NCBI GenBank assembly: GCA_003993805.1 | Contig: RSEF01000027.1 | Location: 1,000,690-1,064,689 of the forward strand | Reading direction: 5' to 3' | Length of the DNA stretch: 64,000 nt | From: Himantopus leucocephalus | Lineage: Eukaryota; Chordata; Aves; Charadriiformes; Recurvirostridae | Part shown: one piece after another, positions 12,135 to 24,035 of the stretch | Position numbering within the stretch: position 1 is the stretch's first letter | Layout: every line of letters starts with the position of its first letter | Notes under the pieces: model-generated | Told to the model about the DNA's origin: nothing | Databases searched by the model: none | The model's input: the letters and a program-made list of their open reading frames with translations, nothing else | Translations under genes and position numbers: made by a program

Positions 12135-12620
12135 CCTAGATCAAAAGTCTTGCTCGTAGCCCGTGTTTTTTATCGAGTTAAATAATAGAAGCCCGTAATA
12201 CTATGTGATAGTCTCCTAAGTGGATTGACGCCTCAAGCTTTATAGCTTTCGTGCTGCTTCTCAGCGCAATTTTACAGCGCGTTTCTCATCCCCCCCTTTG
12301 TTTTTTATTCAGCGTGTTACTTGATTAATTGGTATGAAATGTTCATCTTTATCCAACAATTCCTGAAACGCAAACGCAGAACTCTCCGATTGTATTTCTT
12401 ATTTACAGCCCTGTAGCCTGAGCGAATTTCCAATTTACTGTGCCGCTATATTAGGTCAATATATAATACTTTGGGCCACTCCAGAAAGATTAACCAGAAG
12501 TGGATTCCCTTTGCAATCAGTCACCGCTATAAATTAAGAATTTCTCTTCCTATACTTGATTGCGGTTCTGCCACTTTCCCTATCAAGTGCAATAAAACAA
12601 ACACCCTCCGCAGCCCCTAA
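12135..12620. promoter_or_regulatory. AT-rich, conserved-looking non-coding block (speculative)
   Basis: This block is unlike its GC-rich left neighbour. It is AT-rich, free of simple repeats and dense in homeodomain-type cores such as gattaattgg, together with tttattcag and caatttactg. Such islands in long introns of neuronal genes are often conserved enhancers. Nothing here proves conservation or function. Confidence 0.2.
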
Positions 12621-15600
12621 TCTTGTGAGATAAAGCTGCGTAACCGCAGAATTTGGGAGATTCCCTGCCATATGTACGACTGGCTGCGGCTTCCACCTAC
12701 GCTACTCCGACTCCGCGGTTTGCTGTTTCCCCTTCGGTTACTGGAAAGAGTTTTTTCCCTGGTATCAATTTTTTTTTTTCCATCTTGCATTTTACCTCCA
12801 TGCAGGATTGCTAAGGGTTTTTTTTTTTTTCGTTTGTTTGCATCATGATTCCCACCTGGAATATTTAAGGTTTTGTTTAAAGCACAAAAGTGATGCGAAG
12901 ACTTCAGCCACAAATTATTTTCCCGGTGGTTTCGTGCCTGGTACGCTCATGGTTAAAGTAAAAAGCTACAAAATATAAATCCTAGCAGTGCAAAATTCAA
13001 AAGACGGAGATTTCCAGGTTTTTTTTTCTTTTTATCATCTCTCTTTTTTCCACACGCCTCAGGATTCTGACAGTCCTGACACAATATTTTTGCACACCCA
13101 AAGACGGCAAGGCAGCCTGGTGCTGCGACACCCAGACACAGTCAAAATACCCTTTTCTTTGCACTTGAAAATCAAGACTGAAGCAGTCTGTGTACACTCG
13201 CTATGCCAAAATTAGACTGCACATAAATTTAACATGTTCAAATAACGGGCTTGCGTATGCAGACAGTCAAGCAAAAAGGTATATTTTTCTATTACGAGCA
13301 ACTTGTTAGACAAGATATTTCAGCTTCCCAGGATATTAATGGATACTCAGTAAAGGTCTTTTTAGAATGACAATACACTTCATTTTGTTTGCCGTGTCAG
13401 TAACAATTAAATCACTTTCTGTATTACAAAGCACACGCCAGTGTGACACGGTGGCGGCAGCTCCTGGAGCAGCCCTATCCCAAAGCTATTTGGGAATTTG
13501 GGAACCAATATTTTCCTTCTTCGCTTCTTATTTGACTTGCAAAGAACAGTTTAAAAAAGAAAGCCGAGATCCTGAGGCATGCAGCCAGCAGCAAAATGAG
13601 GATTTTTTTGAGTCCGCGCGCCAACTATTTCCACGCGGGGCTGCGAAGGAGACCGCGCTTTTATGGCATCTCCAAATTCGGAGCAAAAAGCAAAGCAGCT
13701 ACGGGACTAAATACAGAATAAGATGCCACCGTTTGAACTTGGCATTGATAGAAATCACACCTGCATCCAACAGAACCACAACTGCTCTGGGCCACCAACA
13801 AGGGTCTGAGGGACCCGGGGTGCAGGAGGAAAGGTCCCATGGGGTGTCCCGGCTGGTCGGGATGGAGAGGCAGCGAACGGGGGCCTGGAGGGTTCTTTGG
13901 GTGGTTGTTTTTTATGGGACAGACCCTTGCAGGAAGCATGAGCCAAGGCCACCACAATGGGCAAGAGAAATGCATTATTTTTCCACGTGAGGAGCTCTCT
14001 GTGGTGATGGACGTTGGTCCACCTTCAGCAACTGTGAAGCCCTAATGGGGTGCAAAGACCATGTCTGAGACAGCAGCTCAGTGGGGGCAGCTCCAGGTAG
14101 CTCTGGGAAAACCTGCATTACCATGGGACAACCAGCTGGGAAAGAAACGGTTTGAGCAGCCACATTTGAGGGATGCTGTGGAAGTTGGAAACTGGAAAAA
14201 AAAGGTCAAGTAACTCAACCACGCAAAAAAATCATTGCCTAAGAGGCAACTAAAAGAGCAGGTGCTGGGTACAGGATGGTTATTGGGAAAATGGAGCAGG
14301 AAAACGAGTCTGCAGAAGTGTCTGAAGAGTTAAAGATATGGAGAGAACGGAACAGCTCAGGTTATAACAGAGATACGAACTCACTGGGAAGAAAAAACTC
14401 AACTCCTTCCACCCTGGCGGTATCCCCATGGCTGGACTTCCCCATGCCGACACGTGGCTTTGGCACTGCAACGCGAAGATCTCCCCCCATGTCCGCCCCA
14501 ACCCTCTCCATGGCCACAGCTGAAGTTCACTACCAAGAGCTGTGTGCCCTTGACAAAGCTGTTCATTGGAGAGCCGAGTTTGTGCAGTCCCAGCGGTAGC
14601 AGCTGAGGAGATTTAATTCCAAACACATTTACATTATTATGCAAATATTTGGAAATCATCAACTCCTTCACTTACCTACTAAGAGCCGAGTTAAGTGTTT
14701 CCATGGGAACAGCAACTATTAACTACTATAGTTAATATTTTTATTCCGGTAGTGTCCAGAGAGCTCAATGAAGATTGAAGACAGCTTGTACAAGGCGCTG
14801 TACGAACGCGGAGGATAAAAAAGTCCCTTGTTGAAAGGCGAAGATTAATGTTTTATGAGCTTCAAAGTCAAGTACCAGTTCTACCTGGACCTGTAAGAAC
14901 ATGGTCAAATTTGCTTGCATCGAGTCCAGGAGCCTCTCCTACACCATTTAACTAAATCAAGAGCCCTATCGATATAGTTTTGCCTTGCCTCCTATAGCGT
15001 TCCACAGTCAGATAGACCTTAATAACTATCCCAGCGCAATCCAGCCCCATATCGGCCCAGTTCTAGGGATGTGAGAATCCCTCCCTATGCCTCTCATCTT
15101 TAGCTGAGTACAAATTTAAGTTCAATGCGCGTGAAATTAGCAGTGGTGAGGTCACGGGAGGGCAGGACATCATCAGGGCTGTCTTGAAAATCAAAGGGGT
15201 ACATTGGTCCCTTCCACATGTGGTGAAAAGTTAAGTCTGGACTCAAAAGACCCTAAAAGCCATAAGATTTTGGAAAAAAATGAATGCACTTGGTCTTGGG
15301 TTTTTTTTCCCCCTCAGGTTTCAAGTCCGCAGCCGTGGCCACGTTTCAAGCACCTTTTTCACAGGCAGGGTTTAAAAGCTGTCTGCAGAGAGTGACGAGA
15401 GCAGAAGCTGCCATCCCACCTAACCTCTGCATGATGGTGATGCTCATTGACGTGGAGGTACCAGACTAGAAACCTCCTACCGACAGCCACAGGTTCTCCT
15501 GCCCAGCTTCCCTGCCAGATGGCAAAAACAAGACCTGGTTGATCCTCCTCCCTCATCTTTTGCCCCCCAATTTATTTCTCCACTTGCTTCTTTCTTTCTT

Positions 15601-17421
15601 TTTTTGCCTCCTGTGTAACGAGAGTCTGGTTTACCCAGCCAAGACTGCTCCACCTTTCCCAACATGACAGCTGTAAAGGTAGCGTATTTCTGGATGGGTT
15701 CCTCCTAAAGATTCTCCAAAAGGCAGCTCCAAAAATCAAGCCTAAAGTGAGAACGGTGTGACACAAGGTCTGTGTCTCCATGGGGAACCAAAGAGGGGTC
15801 CAAAACCCAATGAAGCTGAACATACAGAGCTGGTGCTGGGGTTGTCCAAGCCTGCCCTATCTCCAAGCCATCAACGAGGTGGTCTCCTGCCCCCACGGGC
15901 TCCCTCAAGGCAGTCTGTAAGCGATAAAGCATCAGAGGTAGAAGATGCACTTCATCTTCCCAGTCTGTATTGTGAACCTCTTTTGCCTTTAAAAGGACAA
16001 GACTTCAAAGAAACGCCACAAGTCAGAAATGATTATTTCAAATCACCGTCTCCGCCCCCTCACCCGGGCCAGACCAGGCTGACTCTGAGTATGAGACAAA
16101 AACTGGAAGGCAAAGCTCTCGCTATAAAAGCCTGTGCAATTTTAAATGATTGACGGGACCGTGGGAATCTGTTTAAGTCGTAAGAATCAAACACCACACA
16201 AATACATTTCAAGTTTCGAATGAATGCAACCAACTCTCCCTCTTTGCTCTTGAGCAGAAATTTGAAAGGTGCTCGAAGGGGCTCATTTGCACAGGACGAC
16301 AGAGCGATGCCGACACAAAACCTTAAGTGATATTGGCTCCTCTCCCTTTCCGGATACCTAAAAATAAACACAACCTCATCCTGAAAAACTCCCACCGCAA
16401 CGCTCTGCCTTGCAACTGCCGGAGAAACAGAGCGGCTGGCAATTTTTCCAACATTTTTTTTCGGATGTTTTGTTGAAAGTGTCAACATGGGTTCACGAAA
16501 ACTGCAGCCGCCACTGCCGAAGAACTGACAAGGCTTGCTCTAAGTGGGCGGCTTTGGTGGCACGTGTCTCTCCCCATGCTGTCCCCTGCCCGTGCCACCC
16601 CTCTTGCAGAGTCCAGCCTCCTACCCGCCGTTTTTGCGGCAGGCTTCATTGAAGAAACTGGCACCAGCGTTGCCAGCAACTTCCACTGTGGCAGCTTGGG
16701 TGGGATGACGGGAGCTGCTGAGCTGCCCTTGCAGGAGGCAGCGTTTCCACGTCCTGCCGTCCCAACCCAGGAGACCTGCGAGACAGCGCACAGCCCCAGC
16801 CCTTCTGGTCACCCCTTCTCTGCGCCGGGACTAGAGCGCTGCAGTGCAGCACACCGGCTCCTCAGAAGATGCCCATCTCCGCTGGGTTCGTTAGGGGACA
16901 GACGCCGTCCATCCCAAATGCTCCGAACGCAATGAGCCGAGCCCTTGGTCCACCCAGGCAGCGCTAAGCCATACACAGACAACAATGAGGGCAACGAATG
17001 TCCCCAAATTTCAAGGAGGAGGAAAACACAGACAGCAGCTGGAGGTCCACCTTGAACATGACCTCCCAAAAATACCTTTCTAGGGAAGAGGGACATGCTG
17101 GAGCATGTGAAGGAGACACCACACCTCTTGTCACCCACAAGCGCCCACCGCGGAACAGGCGATGACACTCCTGTTTAGTGTCCCAGCTGTCAGTGCCAAG
17201 ACACCCAGCACTCTCTGACGACCTGAGCTATGGACATGCTGGTCCCAACCGGCAGCCGCAGACACCGAGAAGAAAAGCAACTTGTTTCCGTACAGACTGA
17301 GCTCCTCTTGCTTTCAAGAGCTGTTAGGTTTAGACATTGGTTGGGGAGGATGTGATGGAATGATCTTTCCAAAAAAATCACCACTACAAGTGTGTTTGCA
17401 GGAGGAAAACGAACGTCTTAC

Positions 17422-17572
17422 CTGTTTCTCCCCATATTGGCAAATATTCATCCTGCTGTATGTCTAGCATGATTTCCAGTCCATTGCCTGTCCCACCCTT
17501 CACCGTGGTAAGAAGAGGCCGTCCTTCTTCTCCTGAGTTAAACATGTAGCATTTCCCGTATTTTGTAAACAC
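17422..17572 (-). CDS. ASIC2: ASIC2 internal exon (acid-sensing ion channel 2, extracellular domain)
   Basis: This exon encodes about 50 residues of a proton-gated, amiloride-sensitive sodium channel subunit of the ENaC/degenerin family, which works as a trimer in neuronal plasma membranes. Read on the minus strand, a pyrimidine-rich acceptor ending in ccccgcag precedes [14 protein letters not shown]. The translation continues through [13 protein letters not shown] and [19 protein letters not shown], and the exon ends before a consensus donor (ACAG then gtaag). The start is phase 0, the end is phase 1 and the length is 151 bp. The GKCY cysteine is a conserved extracellular disulfide cysteine, and the GLEIMLDI segment is a palm-domain strand in ASIC structures; both points are recalled family knowledge. 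[24 protein letters not shown] and YLPIWGET favour ASIC2. ASIC1 has CYTFNSG and YLPVWGET, and ASIC3 and ASIC4 differ more. GEEGR replaces the mammalian GEDGK, a conservative change. From the known gene structure this should be exon 2. The preceding exon (TM1, ending near DFTT) and the following exon (starting EETTFEAG) were not found in the window. No frameshift or stop is present. Confidence 0.95.
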
Positions 17573-20437
17573 CTGCGGGGAGAGAAGAGAGAAATAATAT
17601 AATATTTCCCATATAATCAATGCCTCTTCCCACCCAAACCTGGGCAGGGGGACGAGAAATGGCCACGCACCGTCGCTCGAAGGGAAATGTCTTCCGATAA
17701 ATCTAATCTGGTTTAATCACTTAGCGTATTGTGTTCTCCTTACAGAAAATAAAAGATGGAAGAGAGGAAATGAAAGCCGTTTTAGAGCAGCAAACAAATG
17801 TCTTCAGCAGCTCGCCAGAGTCATATCATGTTAAGTCTCCGAGAAACACACGTACACGCTGTGGTTGAGCTTGTACTAAAATATAATGCAATTTCTCGGT
17901 TTCGCGTGAGGTCCCCCAGTCCACCACTGCCGCGTGCTCACGGTCGCAGACCTAGAGCTGGGCTCATCCCCAAAGGATGGGAACGCCAGCACTGAAGCCC
18001 TAGCTTACTCCGTGCTCATCCAACTGCTGAATGTCAAAGCCTGGAGGCACAGCTCATGCCTATTGCTTTCCACCCAAAGGGAGCAATGTGAACGATGCCT
18101 GTGCTCTCCCGACAAAAAAAAAATTGCAATATCCCATTAATTCCTCAGTCTACCACTACTTGGCAAAAAGCAAAAGTTAAAAACACTTGGGCAAATGAGG
18201 AAAGATTTCCTCCATCGTTTTTGCTCTTATTTAGTCCCATTTTGGCCTGTTTCTTGAAAGAAACTCTGGGCAAAGCCCAGGCGGTGGCTGCCAGGCCATC
18301 AGCAGCTCTGAATCGTGGGGTGGACGTGGCTTTCCAAGTGAGGTGGACATGGGTTTCCAAGTGGAGGGGACATGGGTTTCCAGGTGAGGTGGACATGGGT
18401 GTCCAAGTGGAGGGGACATGGGTTTCCAAGTGAGGGGGACATGGGTTTCCAAGTGGAGGGGACATGGGTTTCCAGGTGAGGTGGACATGGGTTTCCAAGT
18501 GGAGGGGACAGGGGTTTCCAAGTGGAGGGGACATGGGTGTCCAGGTGAAGTGGACATGGGTTTCCAAGTGAGGGTGACATGGGTTTCCAAGTGGAGGGGA
18601 CATGGGTTTCCAAGCGGGGTGGCTCTTGGTGGGGCAGCAGAGGTGTGACATCTTTGATCATGGTGGTATTGATCGTCTTGGGCATTGACCGACAGTCCTG
18701 CACTCAGCATTCCCCCAAACTGGGAGAACATATGGAAAACCAAAGATTTAAACAGAACAAGTCCCTCCCATGCCTTGCACTGACAGACCGCGGGACACGC
18801 CGATGGGCAAAACTTCTCCCTATAGTAAAAGAGCTCAAAGCCATTTAGAAATCCCCCAACCGTGGCACATGGCGATTCCTGACAAGCACCAGTGTGAAAT
18901 GGGGAATGTAATTCATCTTCGAGTCACTCTGTTGCTTCACGGCTCTGGGAAGTCCGAATTTTGGAATCAGTAAGCAAGCAGCAAACACCGGTAATGAATA
19001 TTCAGAGCAAAGGGAGCCCAACACCAAGTGGCACGCTGGCTGCAGTCCCGTCGGAAATCACAAGTCGCTAACGCAGTTGCTGAGATCGTATGACCCCAAG
19101 ATGATTCATAAAACTAAACAGAAGCTGGAGTCATCAGCAATTTATTCCCCTCAAATATTGACATATGCCTTATAATCACAGCATCAGGGAAGCAGGTGAA
19201 AAAAGAGAAATATGAAATCATATTCAAGTTTCAAACCTCCAACTGGAGCAAAAAGGACGCAGAGAATATGAAGCCGATGCACTAAAAAAAAAGATGCCCT
19301 TTAAAAAAGATTTTACATCCAAGCGAAAATCCCATTTTAATACTTGCCTGACCTATTAAACCATTCAAGCTGGAAAGATAAGCTGAACAGCAGTAATCCT
19401 GTGTTAGCAGCCTGTGCCCCGTAGATGGGTTTTCCCTGATAGGCTTTGAAGGCAGAAGTCAAAAAATTTCTAATTAGGATAGTTTAAAATACAGCAAGAA
19501 GAAAACTTGCATTAGTGAAAATCACGGGCAATCAAGCAAGCTTATATCAAGAGCAACAGCACACCGTAAATGCTGAATAAGGATTTAGATGCTGATGTAC
19601 CCAGTGCAGTCTTTAGCCAAATAAATCCAGGCAATTTTATGGGGCTTTTTATACGGCCCTTTGCAGCTGTAAAAATTTAAGTGTAAAACCTCCAGTTAGG
19701 GCATGTTTATCCAACAAACAAGATCTAAAGTGACAGGCGCCTGAGGCTGACTTCAGCTCCGTGTCTGGGACCCCAATCCCAGGAAAAGAAATGAAACGGC
19801 GACTTGAAAAGCGGGGACGTTCCTCCATCCGCTCTGCCCCACCCTCAGCAAGCGACTGTCCAAGTCCATGAACGGCTGCTGGCCGTGGCCAAGAGCTCAT
19901 CTGCCATGACCTTGGCAGACGTTTCTCTTGCACAGTAGGAGAAGATGGGAAACCTGTCCTGCCATACACAACCTGAGATGTGTTGACACATGTACGGAAG
20001 AAATGTAACTGCTTCCCAGCCCCACATCTACTCCTGAGCGGTGGCAAGCTCAGGGGACAATTTGAGACACAGCTTAAATCCAGATGCTCCTGCAATCATC
20101 TACATTGCTCCTAAGACCCTGCAAGGAAACATTTCTGAGGGAGCCTGATGATTTTCTGCTGCTCTTTGGGGCCACCAGCAAGCACAGATCTTCAATGAAG
20201 CTCCTGGTGAGCATCCAGTCTTTCATCTCTGCAAAGCAGGCAGTTCCTTACGGCTTTGTATGGCCAAATACCACACCAGAGCCATGTCTGTGATATGAGG
20301 GAGAACGTGAATGCTTGTCCTAATGAGGAATCAGGCACCTTTGCTGAAGTACCACAAACAGCATGAAAACTTTGGGGTAGGGTCACCACCAGGCTTAGTC
20401 ACTAAGCAAAGAACTGGTGCTCAAGGGCCCCCGACAT
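17573..20437. other. Non-coding stretch left of the first large gap
   Basis: Apart from the minisatellite at 18336-18611 there is no recognisable gene. The part at about 19080-19680 is AT-rich and simple-repeat-free. No splice-flanked coding segment was recognised. Confidence 0.55.
18336..18611. repeat. 23-bp minisatellite, 12 full copies
   Basis: Twelve consecutive 23-bp units follow the pattern aagtggaggggacatgggtt plus tcc, with partial units at both ends (tttcc before, aagcggggtgg after). Two main unit types alternate, one with aagtggaggggac and one with a(a/g)gtgaggtggac, plus single-copy variants. Because 23 is not a multiple of three and the unit has no stop on the minus strand, all three minus frames stay open and give the same 23-residue periodic peptide. 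The long frames seen here are by-products of the repeat. Confidence 0.97.
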
Positions 20438-20476
20438 CAGAAGGACGTGGACCTGTTGGAGCGGGGCCAGAGGAGG
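20438..20476 (+). mobile_element. CR1 LINE fragment, sense, running into the gap
   Basis: The sequence cagaaggacgtggacctgtt then ggagcggggccagaggagg matches the CR1 segment around the GACCTGTTGGAGCG(A/G)GTCCAGAGGAGG motif as I recall it. The 3' end of the element points into the 1000-N gap. Confidence 0.8.
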
Positions 20477-21476
20477 NNNNNNNNNNNNNNNNNNNNNNNN
20501 NNNNNNNNNNNNNNNNNNNNNNNNNNNNNNNNNNNNNNNNNNNNNNNNNNNNNNNNNNNNNNNNNNNNNNNNNNNNNNNNNNNNNNNNNNNNNNNNNNNN
20601 NNNNNNNNNNNNNNNNNNNNNNNNNNNNNNNNNNNNNNNNNNNNNNNNNNNNNNNNNNNNNNNNNNNNNNNNNNNNNNNNNNNNNNNNNNNNNNNNNNNN
20701 NNNNNNNNNNNNNNNNNNNNNNNNNNNNNNNNNNNNNNNNNNNNNNNNNNNNNNNNNNNNNNNNNNNNNNNNNNNNNNNNNNNNNNNNNNNNNNNNNNNN
20801 NNNNNNNNNNNNNNNNNNNNNNNNNNNNNNNNNNNNNNNNNNNNNNNNNNNNNNNNNNNNNNNNNNNNNNNNNNNNNNNNNNNNNNNNNNNNNNNNNNNN
20901 NNNNNNNNNNNNNNNNNNNNNNNNNNNNNNNNNNNNNNNNNNNNNNNNNNNNNNNNNNNNNNNNNNNNNNNNNNNNNNNNNNNNNNNNNNNNNNNNNNNN
21001 NNNNNNNNNNNNNNNNNNNNNNNNNNNNNNNNNNNNNNNNNNNNNNNNNNNNNNNNNNNNNNNNNNNNNNNNNNNNNNNNNNNNNNNNNNNNNNNNNNNN
21101 NNNNNNNNNNNNNNNNNNNNNNNNNNNNNNNNNNNNNNNNNNNNNNNNNNNNNNNNNNNNNNNNNNNNNNNNNNNNNNNNNNNNNNNNNNNNNNNNNNNN
21201 NNNNNNNNNNNNNNNNNNNNNNNNNNNNNNNNNNNNNNNNNNNNNNNNNNNNNNNNNNNNNNNNNNNNNNNNNNNNNNNNNNNNNNNNNNNNNNNNNNNN
21301 NNNNNNNNNNNNNNNNNNNNNNNNNNNNNNNNNNNNNNNNNNNNNNNNNNNNNNNNNNNNNNNNNNNNNNNNNNNNNNNNNNNNNNNNNNNNNNNNNNNN
21401 NNNNNNNNNNNNNNNNNNNNNNNNNNNNNNNNNNNNNNNNNNNNNNNNNNNNNNNNNNNNNNNNNNNNNNNNNNNN
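20477..21476. other. Assembly gap, 1000 N
   Basis: Exactly 1000 Ns lie between a sense CR1 arm on the left and an antisense CR1 arm on the right, that is, two CR1 copies arranged tail to tail. Confidence 0.97.
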
Positions 21477-21560
21477 GGGCACACTGCTGGCTCATGTTCA
21501 GCTGGCTGTCAACCAACACAGGGGCTTGTGGCCATCAGAGCTGCTCCGCGTGGGCTTATT
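21477..21560 (-). mobile_element. CR1 LINE fragment, antisense, emerging from the gap
   Basis: The sequence gggcacactgctggctcatg then ttcagctggctgtcaacc is the complement of the CR1 segment encoding the conserved N-M-S-Q-Q-C-A region upstream of the 3' end. The right boundary is approximate. Confidence 0.82.
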
Positions 21561-22329
21561 TCCCCCTGCCAGCCCCCGGCAAGGAGAGTATTTGTGCTTC
21601 ATAATGGCCAGTCCTGCCCAGTCACAGGCAGGGGAGCAAATCCCACCAGGAACGGTCAGTAGGACTATGAGCAACTCACACAACAGCATCTGTTTTAAAA
21701 CTTTCATAACCAAGCCTCACAGACAGATAGCCTTCAAGATACCCTCCAAACGCCTGAGTCCAAGGTTTGTCCCAGTCCTAGCCCCGCAGCTCAGGTTTCT
21801 TAATCCAGCAAGAAAACAAACAGGTCAGGAACCCACAGCTCTGGGATGTCACCCGGGGCCAGCACCCAAGTGCAAGGAAAAGCTCAGCCACCTCCCCTGC
21901 GCAACGCCTTCGATGATATACATAAAAATGCACAGCAAGTATTCTGCAAGTTTGAACATCGGATGCACGAACTCCCAAGATCCCCGCTCAGCCCTTCGAC
22001 GCATCTGCCATTCAGGGGCTTAGACCCTATCCTGGGTTCATTTCCACCCGGCGAGGCCAGTAAAAATCCAGGCTCTGAAGAACTGGGACAAGCCCCATGC
22101 TGCAAAAACCCTCCTTTTCCCCCAGAAAGCATCCTCACCTCCGCCAGTCCAAACTGGCACTTGAAGTCCCTGCGCATCCCGTTCTCCCCAAGATGTGTTG
22201 GGCCATCCACGTCTCCTTCCAGATCTGGGGCTGGGTTAGAAAAAGACTTTAGAGAGACTTAAGCTCTCCAGTGAATTCCCCAGCTCGCCCAATAGGAGAG
22301 AAAGGAAAATTTCAAGGCTAGAAGTGTTA

Positions 22330-22455
22330 AAAAAAAATCCCCAAATTATATATATACACCCATATAAAAATCCCCAAATCATATCTATACATTGTAATCC
22401 CAACCTCAGCCTATCAACCCAACCTCAACTTGAGCCCAACCTCAACTATCCACAA
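22330..22455. repeat. Low-complexity zone with a 33-bp imperfect duplication
   Basis: The sequence aaaaatccccaaattatata recurs 33 bases later as aaaaatccccaaatcatatc, and just after that cccaacctca(a/g)c occurs three times within 50 bases. This looks like local slippage or a decayed tandem array. Confidence 0.75.
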
Positions 22456-23821
22456 AAGGACAAGGAAATAGAGCCACTGGCACCGATGCGTCCTGCCCAC
22501 CAGTCTTGAAACCATTTATTCCAACCCTTCTCCACCCAGTTCCCATTAAAAAGCAACTTCTCAGGCGCCGAGCTCATTGCGTTACCGCTCCGCACCACGG
22601 CAGCCTGTTCCAATAGCAACTAATTGCTAACAAGCTCATTACAAGACGAAAGCAGCAGGAGTGTAATGCTGGAATATTTTTTTTTTTGCCTGTCTGCAAA
22701 GCGAACAGCTGGCCACCAAACCTAGAGGACTAATCTAATTAAACAGTAACAAAAATACCTACATCAATGGCAAAAAAAAAAAACCCTTTCACTCAGGCAT
22801 AAATGTTCCCTCCTCAAAGTTCATCAGAATTTTATCAATTCTGAGACCGTTTCCGACTTTGGCACTCGCAGGGAGACCGAAGATTCGCGATCTGAGCCCA
22901 GCTGGGTGCTGGGAGGAAGAAAAAAACCAACGTGAGGAGGCAAAACAGATGTTGGCAAGGTAACCTTGCTGTAAGAAGAAGGAGTCACGGAGGGGCTGGT
23001 GGAAGGCTGCTGCTTTGGAGCCACGGTGTCCAAGCGAGGCTCACTCCAGAGCTACACCAGCTTTGCTAAAAAACTGAGAAATGGCATGATCTGATCTGGT
23101 GTCTGACACATCAGTATTGCTTTTTGCAAATTCTCTTACTCGGTCATTGCTGTTTGGTTTTGCTCGGTGTCATGCTGGACATCAGGGGTTCTACCAACCC
23201 CAAATACCCTTGGCAATGGCGGAGAAGCAGGAGGGACGTGGGACAGTGCCCATCCAAGCACAGCCTGGTCCATCCCTGTTTGGGGGAAGCGTGTCCTCGA
23301 GCGCAGGGTAAGGACGTTAGAGCAGTTTTGCACCCACCGTCCCTGCAGCTCGTCACTCTGCTGCAACATGGTCCCCGGGGGCTTTGACTCCAAGCCCATG
23401 CTCCCATGCGGGATGGACGTAGAGCGAGGTGGCGCCCAAGACCAGCTCCTCCATCTCAAGGCATAACAGAAAATCAGGGCAGAGATAACGAAAAAAATTA
23501 TGAGCAAATCTACAATTCCATCACCCCAAGCTTGTGCCGACACCTGCAGTCCCATCAACTGCTCCACCACGGGAGAGACGCCGAAGCTCTCGCTGATCCC
23601 TCATTAAAGTTCACGAGCAGCTAAATATTCACCTGCTTCATCGCATCACGAGCAATTTGTTTTGCAAAGTTTATGAGTCTTCCCTCAAGGGCCCGCGTAC
23701 CACAGCATTTGTTTAACCAGGATTTTGTAGGCCTGCGTGGTTTGAGCCGGGGTTTGCTCAGCTTTTGAACCAAATCCTCCATCCATCGGCGCCTCCCTGC
23801 CCTGCCAGCCCATGCAGCGAG

Positions 23822-23881
23822 GACAGCGAAACATCCTCCTTCAAGGCTTTCGACAGCGAAACATCCTCCTTCAAGGCTTTC
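23822..23881. repeat. Two-copy 30-bp tandem duplication
   Basis: Two 30-bp copies starting gacagcgaaacatcctcctt lie head to tail, identical except at the last position. On the minus strand the unit reads as a ten-residue repeat (ESLEGGCFAV). Confidence 0.93.
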
Positions 23882-24035
23882 CACGCTAGTGTTGGTATAA
23901 CACTAAATAAAGCAATTTTTAAAGCACTAAAGATGCACTAATTCCTGCACCGTGGACACCCAGAGCTTCCAAACAACTCGCTCTAGAGGTAGAGTATAAA
24001 CTAACCCACGGCATATCCCAGCCTGCCACTGATCT

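Larger units (their letters stand above)
1..17421 (-). other. ASIC2: Inferred ASIC2 intron 2 (partial)
   Basis: The exon ends with a consensus donor whose intron begins at 17421 and runs leftward on the minus strand. The next ASIC2 exon should begin with residues EETTFEAGVK and include EPPFI, but I could not find such a segment down to position 1. The intron is therefore at least 17.4 kb, or the exon is too diverged for me to see. The intron carries two CR1 fragments, short tandem duplications and mostly unique sequence. Confidence 0.7.
9508..17421. other. Non-coding stretch up to the ASIC2 exon
   Basis: No second exon was recognised. It contains a 38-T run at 9892-9929 with an isolated N at 9932, GC- and CpG-rich sequence at about 10430-11660 with a G-quadruplex motif, an AT-rich block at about 12130-12620, T-runs near 12768-12830, and a second AT-rich block at about 14610-14880. 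A 246-codon frame at 11394-12134 (+) starts with GTG, overlaps GC-rich sequence and shows no recognised domain. Confidence 0.55.
21561..24035. other. Non-coding stretch
   Basis: No gene is recognised. It includes the repetitive zone at 22330-22455, an AT-rich part at about 22560-22790 with several A or T runs, and the 30-bp duplication at 23822-23881. Confidence 0.5.

Noticed and set aside
1..17421. ASIC2 exon 3 and later exons
   Set aside because: I searched the minus strand for EETTFEAG, EPPFI and LPPPWG type segments and found none.
18145..18743. Three long overlapping minus-strand frames with Pro/His/Leu repeats
   Set aside because: They arise from the stop-free 23-bp minisatellite, which reads the same in every frame.
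20311..22023. Very long frames of 350-570 codons across the first 1-kb gap
   Set aside because: They consist almost entirely of Ns; the open frame is an artefact of the gap.
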